Numbered from the stretch's first letter, positions 18,885 through 25,257 are shown. The stretch is 57,959 bases of DNA from Raskinella chloraquaticus (SeqCode) (GCA_002365175.1 DEZK01000032.1:906-58864), one strand, 5' to 3'. The notes: generated from the sequence alone by a model not told the origin. A program made the numbers and translations.

Positions 18885-19205
18885 TGGCGCGGGAGCGTTG
18901 ATTTTGCCCCTTCCATTGGCGAGGCACGCGAAGTCCGCCCCGTCATCATCAGCAGCATCAATGATGCAGCAAATGCCGCTCTCAATTGTCTCCAAGTCTT
19001 ACCATTGACAAGCAATATGGGCTCGGCTGTACGCTAGCATCACATCCATTTCTTTCTTAAAGCTATCTGTTGTAATAACCCTCTCACACTTGACCCAATT
19101 CATCGCGTATTGCGAAACTGCGAAGCCAACAACCTCCTCCTTTCCTCCAATTTGCTGGATATTTGCCTTTTCTCTTCCTATTATGGAGGACATGGAGGAA
19201 TTGTG
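18885..19205. other. intergenic region before the VapBC-like pair
   Basis: About 320 bp with lower GC than its flanks. A minus-strand open frame of about 64 codons (18999-19193) crosses it but has no recognisable domain or ribosome site, so it is not called. Positions 19133-19148 hold two CCTCC-containing runs, which mirror the GGAGG runs before the antitoxin gene (see the operator entry). Confidence 0.5.
19133..19200 (+). promoter_or_regulatory. possible autoregulatory operator of the VapBC-like pair
   Basis: CCTCCTCC (19133-19140) and TTTCCTCC (19141-19148) are the inverted partners of GGAGGA (19185-19190) and GGAGGAA (19194-19200). VapB antitoxins normally bind inverted repeats in their own promoter. 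The last GGAGGAA is also the ribosome site, 5 nt before the antitoxin ATG, so part of the symmetry may be fortuitous. Confidence 0.3.
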
Positions 19206-19469
19206 ATGCCGCTCAATATCAAGGATGACTATGTACACCAGCAGGCAAAGCAGCTTGCGGCACTGACGGGAGAGAGCATCACTGCGGCGGTGCGACAGGC
19301 GCTTGCAGAACGATTGACCGCCGTGCGCAGCCGCCAACAGGCACCGGAAGGTGCACGCAGCCCAGAACGGCTCATGGCGCTCGCGCGGTTATGTGCAGAG
19401 CAGATGCAGCCTAATAGCCATTCCTCCGATCATGCCAAACTCTACGGCGAAGACGGGTTGCCCGTATGA
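19206..19469 (+). CDS. vapB: VapB-family antitoxin
   Basis: 87 residues. The first 45 residues (MPLNIKDDYVHQQAKQLAAL, then GESITAAVRQALAERL) match the VapB-type transcription-factor family, a ribbon-helix-helix-like DNA-binding and dimer segment. The C-terminal half should wrap the toxin. It is preceded by GGAGGA at good spacing and overlaps the toxin gene by 4 bp (ATGA). It should neutralise VapC and repress the operon; both roles are from family knowledge. Confidence 0.85.
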   Translation: MPLNIKDDYVHQQAKQLAALTGESITAAVRQALAERLTAVRSRQQAPEGARSPERLMALARLCAEQMQPNSHSSDHAKLYGEDGLPV

Positions 19470-19861
19470 TTGTGGACGCATCAGCCTTGCTTGCGATCCT
19501 GTTTCAAGAACCAGAAGCAGCCCAGTTTGTAACAGCGCTGGCCCAGGCAGATGCTCCGCGCATTTCGGCGGTCAATTATCTGGAAGCAGCCATCCGTATT
19601 GATGGACAGAACAGCATCGTGGCGGTTCAGGCATTTGAAGCGTTCATGGAATTGAGCGCCATCACGATCGAACCCGTCTCCCTTGGCCAGATGCGGTTCG
19701 TGCGTCGTGCCTATGCCCAATACGGCAAGGGTCGTCATCGCGCCGGTCTCAATTTTGGCGACGCTTTCGCCTATGCGCTCGCCAAAGAGCGGGATGAGCC
19801 GCTTTTGTTCAAGGGTGATGACTTTATCCATACGGATGTTCGCAGGGCAATCCAGGTATAA
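19466..19861 (+). CDS. vapC: VapC-family PIN-domain ribonuclease toxin
   Basis: 131 residues, PIN domain with the acidic metal site Asp4 (MIVDASALLA), Glu40 (NYLEAAIR), Asp99 (LNFGDAFAYALA) and Asp118 (LLFKGDDF). Family members cut tRNA or rRNA. The ATG overlaps the antitoxin stop by 4 bp, so antitoxin and toxin are coupled. It converges on the polymorphic-toxin locus, which lies on the other strand just downstream. Confidence 0.88.
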   Translation: MIVDASALLAILFQEPEAAQFVTALAQADAPRISAVNYLEAAIRIDGQNSIVAVQAFEAFMELSAITIEPVSLGQMRFVRRAYAQYGKGRHRAGLNFGDAFAYALAKERDEPLLFKGDDFIHTDVRRAIQV

Positions 19862-19870
19862 CTCCCCCGC

Positions 19871-19906
19871 CCTTGCCATTCGCCCCGGCCTCTGCTGCCC
19901 ACGCGC
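19871..19906. repeat. 36-bp direct repeat, downstream copy
   Basis: Matches 22508-22543 at 32 of 36 positions in the same orientation. Both begin CCTTGCCATTC and share GCCTCTGCT. The two copies flank the polymorphic-toxin locus. Read on the minus strand, each follows a glycine-rich linker remnant (GGG then W-x-AEAG-x-NGKG), with a stop codon inside this copy's reading. Confidence 0.6.
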
Positions 19907-19913
19907 ATCACCC

Positions 19914-19976
19914 TCCACCCGTCCACTGCCCGGCGCCGGGCACGCCGGCGGGAATGCGCGGCTGGATTGGCGTTTA
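19914..19976 (-). pseudogene. linker relic of a third toxin cassette
   Basis: On the minus strand a stop-bounded frame reads PIQPRIPAGVPGAGQWTGGG. This is the pre-toxin linker of the full-length toxin gene (QPRIPAGEPGAGQWTSGG at its residues 72-89). The DNA shares 23 identical bases with it (19943-19965 with 22079-22101) and 20 of 22 at 19920-19941 with 22056-22077. No toxin domain follows; the strand runs into the vapC 3' end. I read it as the scar of a lost or replaced cassette. Confidence 0.65.
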
Positions 19977-20002
19977 CCTTGCGCAATCGGTCCGTCTCGG
20001 CC

Positions 20003-20290
20003 TTAGTCTTGAGCCTCGCGCAATTTTTCCAGAAAGTATCGGATTGGCGTCATCTGATATTCAGGACCGGCGGAGCGGTATATTTTCTGCAGATCTTCTT
20101 CTGAATAATTTCCATTAAGAATTTCATCGAGAAAAGCTCGAACAATTTCCCGTTCGCCCTGGTGGTCGTTCCCGCGCCCCAGAACCTGAATCCATTCATA
20201 AAAGTCAGGGTAATCGATATCGCTCAATTGAAAAAATCGCGAGATCACCCTGTCGAATTCTGGCGGTCTCTTTATGCTTTTGCCTTTCAG
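20003..20290 (-). CDS. probable immunity protein for the RNase A-like toxin
   Basis: Small protein directly after the orphan toxin; position and size fit an immunity partner. The segment IVRAFLDEILNGNYSEEDLQ and the SAGPEY ... IRYFLEKLRE ending resemble small CdiI-type immunity proteins (from memory). The start is uncertain. The first GTG (20248) has no ribosome site and gives 81 residues. A CTG at 20290 overlaps the toxin stop as CTGA, has AGGA about 8 nt upstream, and gives 95 residues starting with a basic stretch (KGKSIKRPPEFDR). A -1 frameshift from the toxin frame is a second possibility. Confidence 0.6.
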   Translation of the reverse strand: MKGKSIKRPPEFDRVISRFFQLSDIDYPDFYEWIQVLGRGNDHQGEREIVRAFLDEILNGNYSEEDLQKIYRSAGPEYQMTPIRYFLEKLREAQD

Positions 20291-20763
20291 TTTTTTTTCC
20301 TGAGGTCGAAAGGATAGGCGCTGCGAACCCGATACCCTCTTGTGCTATTTTGATCGTATTCGATTATGACCTTCACACTATAGGTCGGACGCATGATGAT
20401 CTCGGTGCCGCGCCCGGTCGCGAATGATTCGTGGCCCGTTTGTTTGCCAAAACGCATTTCGAGTGAATCTTTGTACGTTAAACCTGATGCCACCGCGTCG
20501 AGACGATAACTATTGGTTTCGAGGACGCGGTTGACATAGTCATTTGCGGACCGAATGTCGGTGAAACTTCCCTGACTCTCAAGATAGCTATCGATTCTGA
20601 TGCCAGGGAGATCGAGAAGTCGCATTCGCCGCTGCCTGACGTAATCAATCAATTCCTCATCGCTCAAACCGACATGTCGGCGAAGGGTATGGCCGCCATT
20701 TCTTTCCTCCTCCTCCAGCACGACATTATATCGGTTGGACGGCGAATTGTCGGCGACTGCCAC
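20287..20763 (-). CDS. orphan C-terminal toxin cassette, RNase A-like ribonuclease domain
   Basis: The coding frame is open from 20928, so it includes a linker (GAGQWTSGGGG, then an acidic Pro/Ser/Thr stretch) before the domain, but no N-terminal delivery region. The first usable start is GTG 20763 (158 residues), without a ribosome site. The domain reads GGHTLRRHVGLSDEEL, FTDIRSANDYVNRVLETN, then YRVRSAYPF. This pattern fits the bacterial RNase A-like family of CDI toxins, whose catalytic His, Arg and Thr-x-Tyr would correspond to the HTLRRHVG His/Arg and Ser-Ala-Tyr here. It would degrade RNA if expressed; it may be a silent cassette. Confidence 0.72.
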   Translation of the reverse strand: MAVADNSPSNRYNVVLEEEERNGGHTLRRHVGLSDEELIDYVRQRRMRLLDLPGIRIDSYLESQGSFTDIRSANDYVNRVLETNSYRLDAVASGLTYKDSLEMRFGKQTGHESFATGRGTEIIMRPTYSVKVIIEYDQNSTRGYRVRSAYPFDLRKKN

Positions 20764-20890
20764 GATCGGTGTGCCGTCGGGCGCGGAGCCGATGATGGTG
20801 CCGGACGGGCTATCGGAAGGAGGAGCGTCGGTTGCGTCTTCAGGCGTGTCGGAACCGTCGAAGAGCGGATCGCCTGAATCGGCAGCGACA

Positions 20891-20925
20891 CCCCCGCCAC
20901 CCCCGCTCGTCCACTGTCCGGCGCC
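20891..20925. repeat. 35-bp exact linker repeat, orphan-cassette copy
   Basis: Identical over 35 bp to 22039-22073. In both places the minus strand reads GAGQWTSGGGG in the coding frame. Just upstream in the minus-strand sense is a stop codon (20929-20931) after a decayed YPAPE, and the frame there is continuous with the DUF2019 gene, which ends at 20968. Confidence 0.9.
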
Positions 20926-20967
20926 GGGCTATTCGGGCGCCGGATATTGCCAAGAGCAAATGTGACT

Positions 20968-21342
20968 TCAATCGAGCTTGCCGGTTCCGTCGTCGAGGGC
21001 AGAAAGGATCATGCCGGCGTCTCCTGCCAGTGGAAAGCGACGGGACGAGGCAATATTTTCTAACACGGTGCGAGCCTTATCGGGAGCAAATACAAAAGTC
21101 GTATTTGCAGCTTGAAACCGGACACCCATGTTAGTATGATCAAGCAAAGGCAAAAGATCACGCCGATGATCTCCCGGCCTTTTCTTAAGTTCAATTATTA
21201 TCAATGAATTTTTATCATACAATTTATTATATTTTTTTACATCGTATTCGTTTAATGCGTTATACATTTTTAAAGCGTTCTCCTCATATAATTTAACCAA
21301 ATCGGCGGACGTGTAATTCTCGATTTTCTCTTTTTTTCTCAT
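20968..21342 (-). CDS. DUF2019 protein, probable immunity partner of the HNH-like toxin
   Basis: 124 residues. An N-terminal AT-rich, Lys/Tyr/Asn-rich helix is followed by LIIIELKKRPGDHRRDLLPL, DHTNMGVRFQAA and FPLAGDAGMILSALDDG, the conserved run of DUF2019, a HEAT-like fold. Its ATG overlaps the toxin stop (ATGA). DUF2019 proteins often sit directly after such toxins, and an immunity role is inferred from this. The first half is clearly AT-richer than the surrounding DNA, a sign of acquisition with its toxin. Confidence 0.7.
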   Translation of the reverse strand: MRKKEKIENYTSADLVKLYEENALKMYNALNEYDVKKYNKLYDKNSLIIIELKKRPGDHRRDLLPLLDHTNMGVRFQAANTTFVFAPDKARTVLENIASSRRFPLAGDAGMILSALDDGTGKLD

Positions 21343-22313
21343 GGCTTCAGCACTCCATATTGCCGCAATGCGTCGAGTCCCACCCTCATATGTTCGCTCA
21401 TTGGTTTGTCCGCCAGGTATTCACGCGGTGGAAGGCCGCCGAATTGTTTGGTTTTCCTCGCATACCAGGCCGTAATCTCGTGATGCTTGTAGCGCGGGAT
21501 GCGGACGAGATTGGCTGGTCCATTGATCATGTCCTCGGGAATATCGAGCTTGCGTAAGGCCGCCTGCTCCATAATGTGGTGAATGTCGGTTCCAGCCCGT
21601 GGCTGATCGACCGCCTCGTAGAGTTCCCCCAGTGATTTCGCCGGGTCCTGATAGGTGATGATGCTTTCAAGATCATAGCGGAGCCAAACCGTCGTGCGAA
21701 CCGTAAATTCGAGCATGCCGATCGTCGAGCTTGCCTCAGCTCCGAGGTCACGGACCGTATTGGCCATCCATTGGGCTAATGATTTGGCGACATTGGTGAT
21801 GCCTCTGCGGGTGGGTGGTGGCTCCTCGGGGATTTGCGGCGGCGTGCCGGGAGGCTGGCCGTCATCTCCCGGTCGGCTGGGAGCGGAGGCGGGAATGATG
21901 CGGAAATCATCTCCGGTTGCGCTGTCCGAATTCTGCGGCAGACCCAGCGCGTCAAATAGGCGCTCGCGGAAATCCGGGAGCGGCATGTCGCCGCCAAATT
22001 CGCTATCATCAGAGAGTGAGGAACCTGGCTCTTGATCGCCCCCGCCACCCCCGCTCGTCCACTGTCCGGCGCCAGGCTCGCCGGCGGGAATGCGCGGCTG
22101 GCTGGGATCAAAGCGCAAATTGAGCTGGTGCAGTTCGTCGTAAGCGTGGTGCAGTGCCGCCTCACGCTCAGCAAGGCGCCATTCCAGCGCCTGCTTCTTC
22201 TGCGCCGGATAGTCCGGTTCGCGGGCGGCCAGTGCCAGCTCGAAGCGCTCGGCTGCCGCCAGCCAGCGCTGGCGCAAGAGGGTTGTTCGCAGATAGGGCG
22301 GCAATTCCATCAT
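21339..22313 (-). CDS. polymorphic toxin with HNH-like nuclease C-terminus
   Basis: 324 residues. Helical N-terminal region, residues 1-65 (LPPYLRTTLLRQRWLAAAER). Pre-toxin linker at 69-91 (FDPSQPRIPAGEPGAGQW, then a Gly run). Disordered Pro/Asp-rich section to about 170. C-terminal domain with IHHIMEQ at 244-250, NLVRIPRYKHHEIT at 268-281 and GLPPREYL, which fits the His-rich HNH/Endo VII-like toxin nucleases. No signal peptide or membrane helix, so the delivery route is unknown. ATG 22313 was chosen; ATG 22310 and GTG 22322 are alternatives. The DUF2019 gene overlaps its end by 4 bp. Confidence 0.7.
   Translation of the reverse strand: MMELPPYLRTTLLRQRWLAAAERFELALAAREPDYPAQKKQALEWRLAEREAALHHAYDELHQLNLRFDPSQPRIPAGEPGAGQWTSGGGGGDQEPGSSLSDDSEFGGDMPLPDFRERLFDALGLPQNSDSATGDDFRIIPASAPSRPGDDGQPPGTPPQIPEEPPPTRRGITNVAKSLAQWMANTVRDLGAEASSTIGMLEFTVRTTVWLRYDLESIITYQDPAKSLGELYEAVDQPRAGTDIHHIMEQAALRKLDIPEDMINGPANLVRIPRYKHHEITAWYARKTKQFGGLPPREYLADKPMSEHMRVGLDALRQYGVLKP
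22039..22073. repeat. 35-bp exact linker repeat, full-length toxin copy
   Basis: Identical to 20891-20925 and in the same orientation and frame. It codes for the GAGQWTSGGGG linker of the full-length toxin, at its residues 81-92. Recombination between the copies would join this toxin's N-terminus to the RNase A-like domain and delete about 1.15 kb holding the HNH-like tip and DUF2019. Confidence 0.9.
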
Positions 22314-22507
22314 CGGGTCCACTCATCAGCAATAAAGGAATTAAATCCTAACACGAGTGGAAGCTGCGGGAAGACGGTCTGCGAAAAGTCGCTGCATGTC
22401 GTTGGTCTTGTGATGGTTTCGGGAAGAATAGCGGCGCAACGCAGGCAATCGATCGTCGCCGGTGGCGCGCGGCGGTCAGGCCTGAACCCGCGAGCGCTTC
22501 AGCTCAC

Positions 22508-22543
22508 CCTTGCCATTCCCCCCTGCCTCTGCTACCCACCCGC
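22508..22543. repeat. 36-bp direct repeat, upstream copy
   Basis: Counterpart of 19871-19906 (32 of 36 bases). On the minus strand it lies in an open frame reading PAPGRIGGGWVAEAGGNGKG, which resembles a decayed GAGQW-type linker followed by the same tail as the downstream copy. It sits 195 bp upstream of the toxin ATG, so the toxin promoter may lie between 22323 and 22507; no clear -35/-10 pair was seen there. Confidence 0.55.
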
Positions 22544-22636
22544 CTCCGATCCGGCCGGGGGCTGGCGGGCGAGCCTGTGTCATGCAGGCAGGGCATAAAG
22601 CCCGGTCGTCCACGCTTCCGCTCTTCGCATTACCGT

Positions 22637-22654
22637 CGAACCGCTCCGGGTTCG
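22637..22654 (+). promoter_or_regulatory. rpsF: leader hairpin upstream of rpsF
   Basis: CGAACC (22637-22642) pairs with GGTTCG (22649-22654) around a GCTCCG loop, 42 bp before the rpsF ATG; a GGC-TTCG-GCC-like hairpin follows. In several bacteria the rpsF leader carries a structure with an exposed CCG bound by the S6:S18 complex. The match to that motif here is tentative. Confidence 0.35.
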
Positions 22655-22695
22655 AGGGGGCTTCGCGCCGGATGGTTTGAAAAGAGAGGTTCAGC

Positions 22696-23184
22696 ATGGC
22701 TCTTTACGAGCATATGTTTCTTGTACGCCAGGATGCGACACCCGCCCAGGTCGATGCCCTAGTCGAGCAGATGAAGGGCGTTCTTGAAGGCCTCGGTGGC
22801 AAGGTCCACAAGGTTGAAAGCTGGGGCCTGCGCTCGCTCGCCTACCGCATGAAGAAAAACCGCAAGGCCCATTACGCCTTCATGAATATCGAAGGCCCGT
22901 GGGCGGCGCTCGCCGAAATGGAGCGCCAGCTCAAGCTCAACGAGGACGTTCTGCGGTCATTGACCATACGCGTTGAAGAGCATGAGGAAGGCCCGTCAGC
23001 GGTGCTTCTGCGCCGCGAGCGCGATGAGCGCCGGGGTGAGCGCGACGATTTCCGGGGTGGCGATCGTGGCGATTTCCGTGGTGGTGATCGCGGTGACTTT
23101 CGCGGTGGTGATCGCGGCGAGCGGCGCCCGCCGCGCCGGCGCGACGATGAAGGTGTGGCAAGCGAAACGCCGGTGGAGGGCTGA
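22696..23184 (+). CDS. rpsF: 30S ribosomal protein S6
   Basis: Binds 16S rRNA in the platform as a heterodimer with S18, whose gene begins 2 bp after this stop. 162 residues: the S6 fold occupies about 1-95 (ALYEHMFLVRQDATPAQVDA, RSLAYRMKKNRKAHY), and a long charged tail of about 60 residues follows. The tail has three exact repeats of DFRGGDRG. GAGAGG about 9 nt before the ATG is the ribosome site. Confidence 0.97.
   Translation: MALYEHMFLVRQDATPAQVDALVEQMKGVLEGLGGKVHKVESWGLRSLAYRMKKNRKAHYAFMNIEGPWAALAEMERQLKLNEDVLRSLTIRVEEHEEGPSAVLLRRERDERRGERDDFRGGDRGDFRGGDRGDFRGGDRGERRPPRRRDDEGVASETPVEG
23047..23118 (+). repeat. three 24-bp tandem repeats in the rpsF tail
   Basis: Units 23047-23070, 23071-23094 and 23095-23118 each encode DFRGGDRG and differ only at synonymous third positions. 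RGG-like composition suggests an RNA-binding, disordered tail. Copy number may vary between strains. Confidence 0.85.
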
Positions 23185-23186
23185 AC

Positions 23187-23426
23187 ATGGCACAGGCACA
23201 GGCACGTCGTCCGTTCTTCCGTCGCCGCAAATCCTGCCCGTTTACCGGCAATGGCGCGCCGAAGATCGACTACAAGGACGTGAAGCTCCTGCAGCGCTAT
23301 ATTTCCGAGCGCGGCAAGATCGTCCCCTCGCGCATCACGGCGGTGAGCGCCAAGAAGCAGCGCGAACTGGCGCAGGCCATCAAGCGCGCCCGTTTCATCG
23401 GCTTCCTGCCCTTCGTCATCGAATAA
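23187..23426 (+). CDS. rpsR: 30S ribosomal protein S18
   Basis: 79 residues, basic, with the family core DYKDVKLLQRYISERGKIVP and RITAVSAKKQRELAQAIKRA. Partner of S6 in the 30S platform. Starts 2 bp after rpsF in the same transcript. Confidence 0.97.
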   Translation: MAQAQARRPFFRRRKSCPFTGNGAPKIDYKDVKLLQRYISERGKIVPSRITAVSAKKQRELAQAIKRARFIGFLPFVIE

Positions 23427-23497
23427 GCAGGCGCCTTCACGACCCTGGTTGGGGCCGTTTCGGCCTCTAACCGCTCACCGCAGCGGGACAGCGAGAC

Positions 23498-24478
23498 ATG
23501 AATTTGGGTCCGTATTTCATCATCGTGATCGCCGGGGTGACCTCGGCGCTCTGTTACGTGTCGGTGGCCTTCGCGCCGCCGCCCGCCTTCCTGCTCGGCT
23601 ATATCGCACCGCTCACCATTCTGATTGCCGGGCTCGGCTGGGGTGTGGTCGCGTCAAGCGGCGCGGTTGTGATTGCCACCCTGATCAACCTGTTGATCTC
23701 CGGGTTCGGGACGAGTTTGTTTTACCTTATCGCTGTGGGTGGGCCGGCGGTGTGGTTGAGCCATCTGGCCGTGCTCGGGCGCGCCGCCCCCGTTACCCCT
23801 GGCGCGACCGGTGACAGCGCAATCGAATGGTATCCGCTGGGGCGGCTCCTGATCTGGGCGGGCGTTCTTGGCGGCACTGCGCTTGCGTTGACATTCGCCC
23901 GCGCTCATTTCGATCTCGAAGCCTACACGGCGCCAATCCAAGCCGTGCTCAAAGAGCTTCTCAAAGGGCGCGCAGGCACGACCAGCGAGGGCGAGCAATA
24001 TTCCTACGCCCTCGAGCTAAGCGACAATCTGGCATATGCCCTGCCGCTTGCGGCCGCGCTGTTGTGGACGACAACGACGCTGGTCAATCTGTGGCTTGCC
24101 GCCCGCATCACTCAGTACTCGGGGCAGCTGCCAAGGCCGTGGCCGGATCTAGCGGCGATCGAATTACCACCCTTGTTTCTGGCGGCCTTCTTTGCCATTT
24201 TCGCGTTTGCAGCCTTGGCTGGCGGAGCGCTTGGCTATGTCGCGGCCTTTTACGCCAGCGCGCTGGCGCTGGTGTGGATCGTGATCGGGCTTGGCGTCCT
24301 GCACGTGGTGACGAGGGGGCGCAGCTTCCGTCGCCCGCTGCTGATTTTCATCTATGTCATTTTGATTATTTTCGGCTGGCCGGCCGTGCCGCTGATGGTG
24401 CTTGGCGTCGTCGAGCAGTTCGTCCAGTTGCGGCGCCGCTTCACCCGCGCTCCGTCCTCCCCTTCACCCCTTTCCTGA
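23498..24478 (+). CDS. DUF2232 family membrane protein
   Basis: 326 residues with about eight membrane helices spread over the length (first at about 5-25, last near 285-310). It lies between rpsR and rplI, a place where alphaproteobacteria usually carry a DUF2232 protein. The family resembles YybS-type membrane proteins of unknown role. It is co-directional with both ribosomal genes (71 bp after rpsR, 29 bp before rplI), so it is probably co-transcribed. No active-site motif is visible. Confidence 0.8.
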   Translation: MNLGPYFIIVIAGVTSALCYVSVAFAPPPAFLLGYIAPLTILIAGLGWGVVASSGAVVIATLINLLISGFGTSLFYLIAVGGPAVWLSHLAVLGRAAPVTPGATGDSAIEWYPLGRLLIWAGVLGGTALALTFARAHFDLEAYTAPIQAVLKELLKGRAGTTSEGEQYSYALELSDNLAYALPLAAALLWTTTTLVNLWLAARITQYSGQLPRPWPDLAAIELPPLFLAAFFAIFAFAALAGGALGYVAAFYASALALVWIVIGLGVLHVVTRGRSFRRPLLIFIYVILIIFGWPAVPLMVLGVVEQFVQLRRRFTRAPSSPSPLS

Positions 24479-24507
24479 ACAGCAATCCAACCATAGAGGA
24501 TATCACC

Positions 24508-25077
24508 ATGGACGTTATTCTTCTCGAGCGCATTCCCCGCCTTGGCCAGATGGGCGAAGTCGTCACCGTCAAGGATGGCTATGCCCGCAACTTCCTGCTG
24601 CCGCGCGGCAAGGCGTTGCGCGCGTCGGCCGACAATACCAAGCGGTTTGAAAGCCAGAAGGCGCAGCTTGAAGCCCGCAACCTCGAACTGAAGAAAGAGG
24701 CCTCGACGGTTGCCGAGAAGCTCGAGGGTAAATCCTTCGTCGTCGTGCGTCAGGCTGGCGAAACCGGCCAGCTTTACGGCTCGGTGTCGACCCGCGACAT
24801 CACGGAAGCAGTGGTCGCCGGCGGCTTCAGCGTCGAGCGCAGCCAGATCCCGCTCGACAAGCCGATCAAGAGTATCGGCATGCATGCGGTGATGGTGCGT
24901 CTGCATCCGGAAGTCGAAGTGACGGTTCACATGAACGTGGCGCGCAGTGCCGAAGAAGCAGAACGCCAGGCGCGTGGCGAGGATTTGACCCAACGTGCTG
25001 AGCGCTCCGACATCGAGGCGGAAATCGCCGCCGCAGCCGCCACCCTGTTCAATGATCGGGGCGGCGACGAGGAGTGA
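24508..25077 (+). CDS. rplI: 50S ribosomal protein L9
   Basis: 189 residues: the N-terminal rRNA-binding domain (MDVILLERIPRLGQMGEVVT, DGYARNFLLPRGKALRA), the long connecting helix, and the C-terminal domain (FGSVSTRDI-type segment, here YGSVSTRDITEAV). An acidic tail of about 40 residues extends beyond the usual end near 150. AGAGGA about 9 nt upstream of the ATG sets the start. Confidence 0.97.
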   Translation: MDVILLERIPRLGQMGEVVTVKDGYARNFLLPRGKALRASADNTKRFESQKAQLEARNLELKKEASTVAEKLEGKSFVVVRQAGETGQLYGSVSTRDITEAVVAGGFSVERSQIPLDKPIKSIGMHAVMVRLHPEVEVTVHMNVARSAEEAERQARGEDLTQRAERSDIEAEIAAAAATLFNDRGGDEE

Positions 25078-25089
25078 TATTCCTCTCCG

Positions 25090-25110
25090 GCGGCGGCCAT
25101 GTGCCGCCGC
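25090..25110 (+). terminator. hairpin after rplI
   Basis: A perfect 8-bp GC stem, GCGGCGGC (25090-25097) with GCCGCCGC (25103-25110), has a 5-nt loop and then TTTG. It probably ends or weakens the rpsF-rpsR-rplI transcript. The rest of the gap to dnaB (25111-25257) has no gene and should hold the dnaB promoter. Confidence 0.5.
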
Positions 25111-25257
25111 TTTGCCGCAGTCAAGCGTAGAATGTGAGTGCAGCCCTTGATTCGTCACAGCCTGTGAGTGACGGGGACTTGTGCGCCGATCCGGTCAGTA
25201 TTGCCCCCGTGGGGTGCAATGGCGTGTTAGGCCGGGCACCTCATTCAAGGTGATCGC

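Noticed and set aside
18999..19193. Minus-strand frame of about 64 codons upstream of vapB
   Set aside because: No family match, no ribosome site, and it covers the probable vapBC promoter.
20287..21342. DUF2019 and the RNase A-like domain as one broken gene
   Set aside because: They share a frame, but two stops (20968-20970, 20929-20931) and the linker motif separate them, and the domains are unrelated; two adjacent cassettes explain this better.
19206..22600. Prophage or insertion sequence carrying the toxin locus
   Set aside because: No integrase, transposase, phage structural gene or terminal inverted repeat was seen between 18885 and 22695.
22476..22697. 73-codon minus-strand frame between the toxin gene and rpsF
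   Set aside because: It overlaps the rpsF leader and holds the decayed linker repeat; treated as a relic, not a gene.
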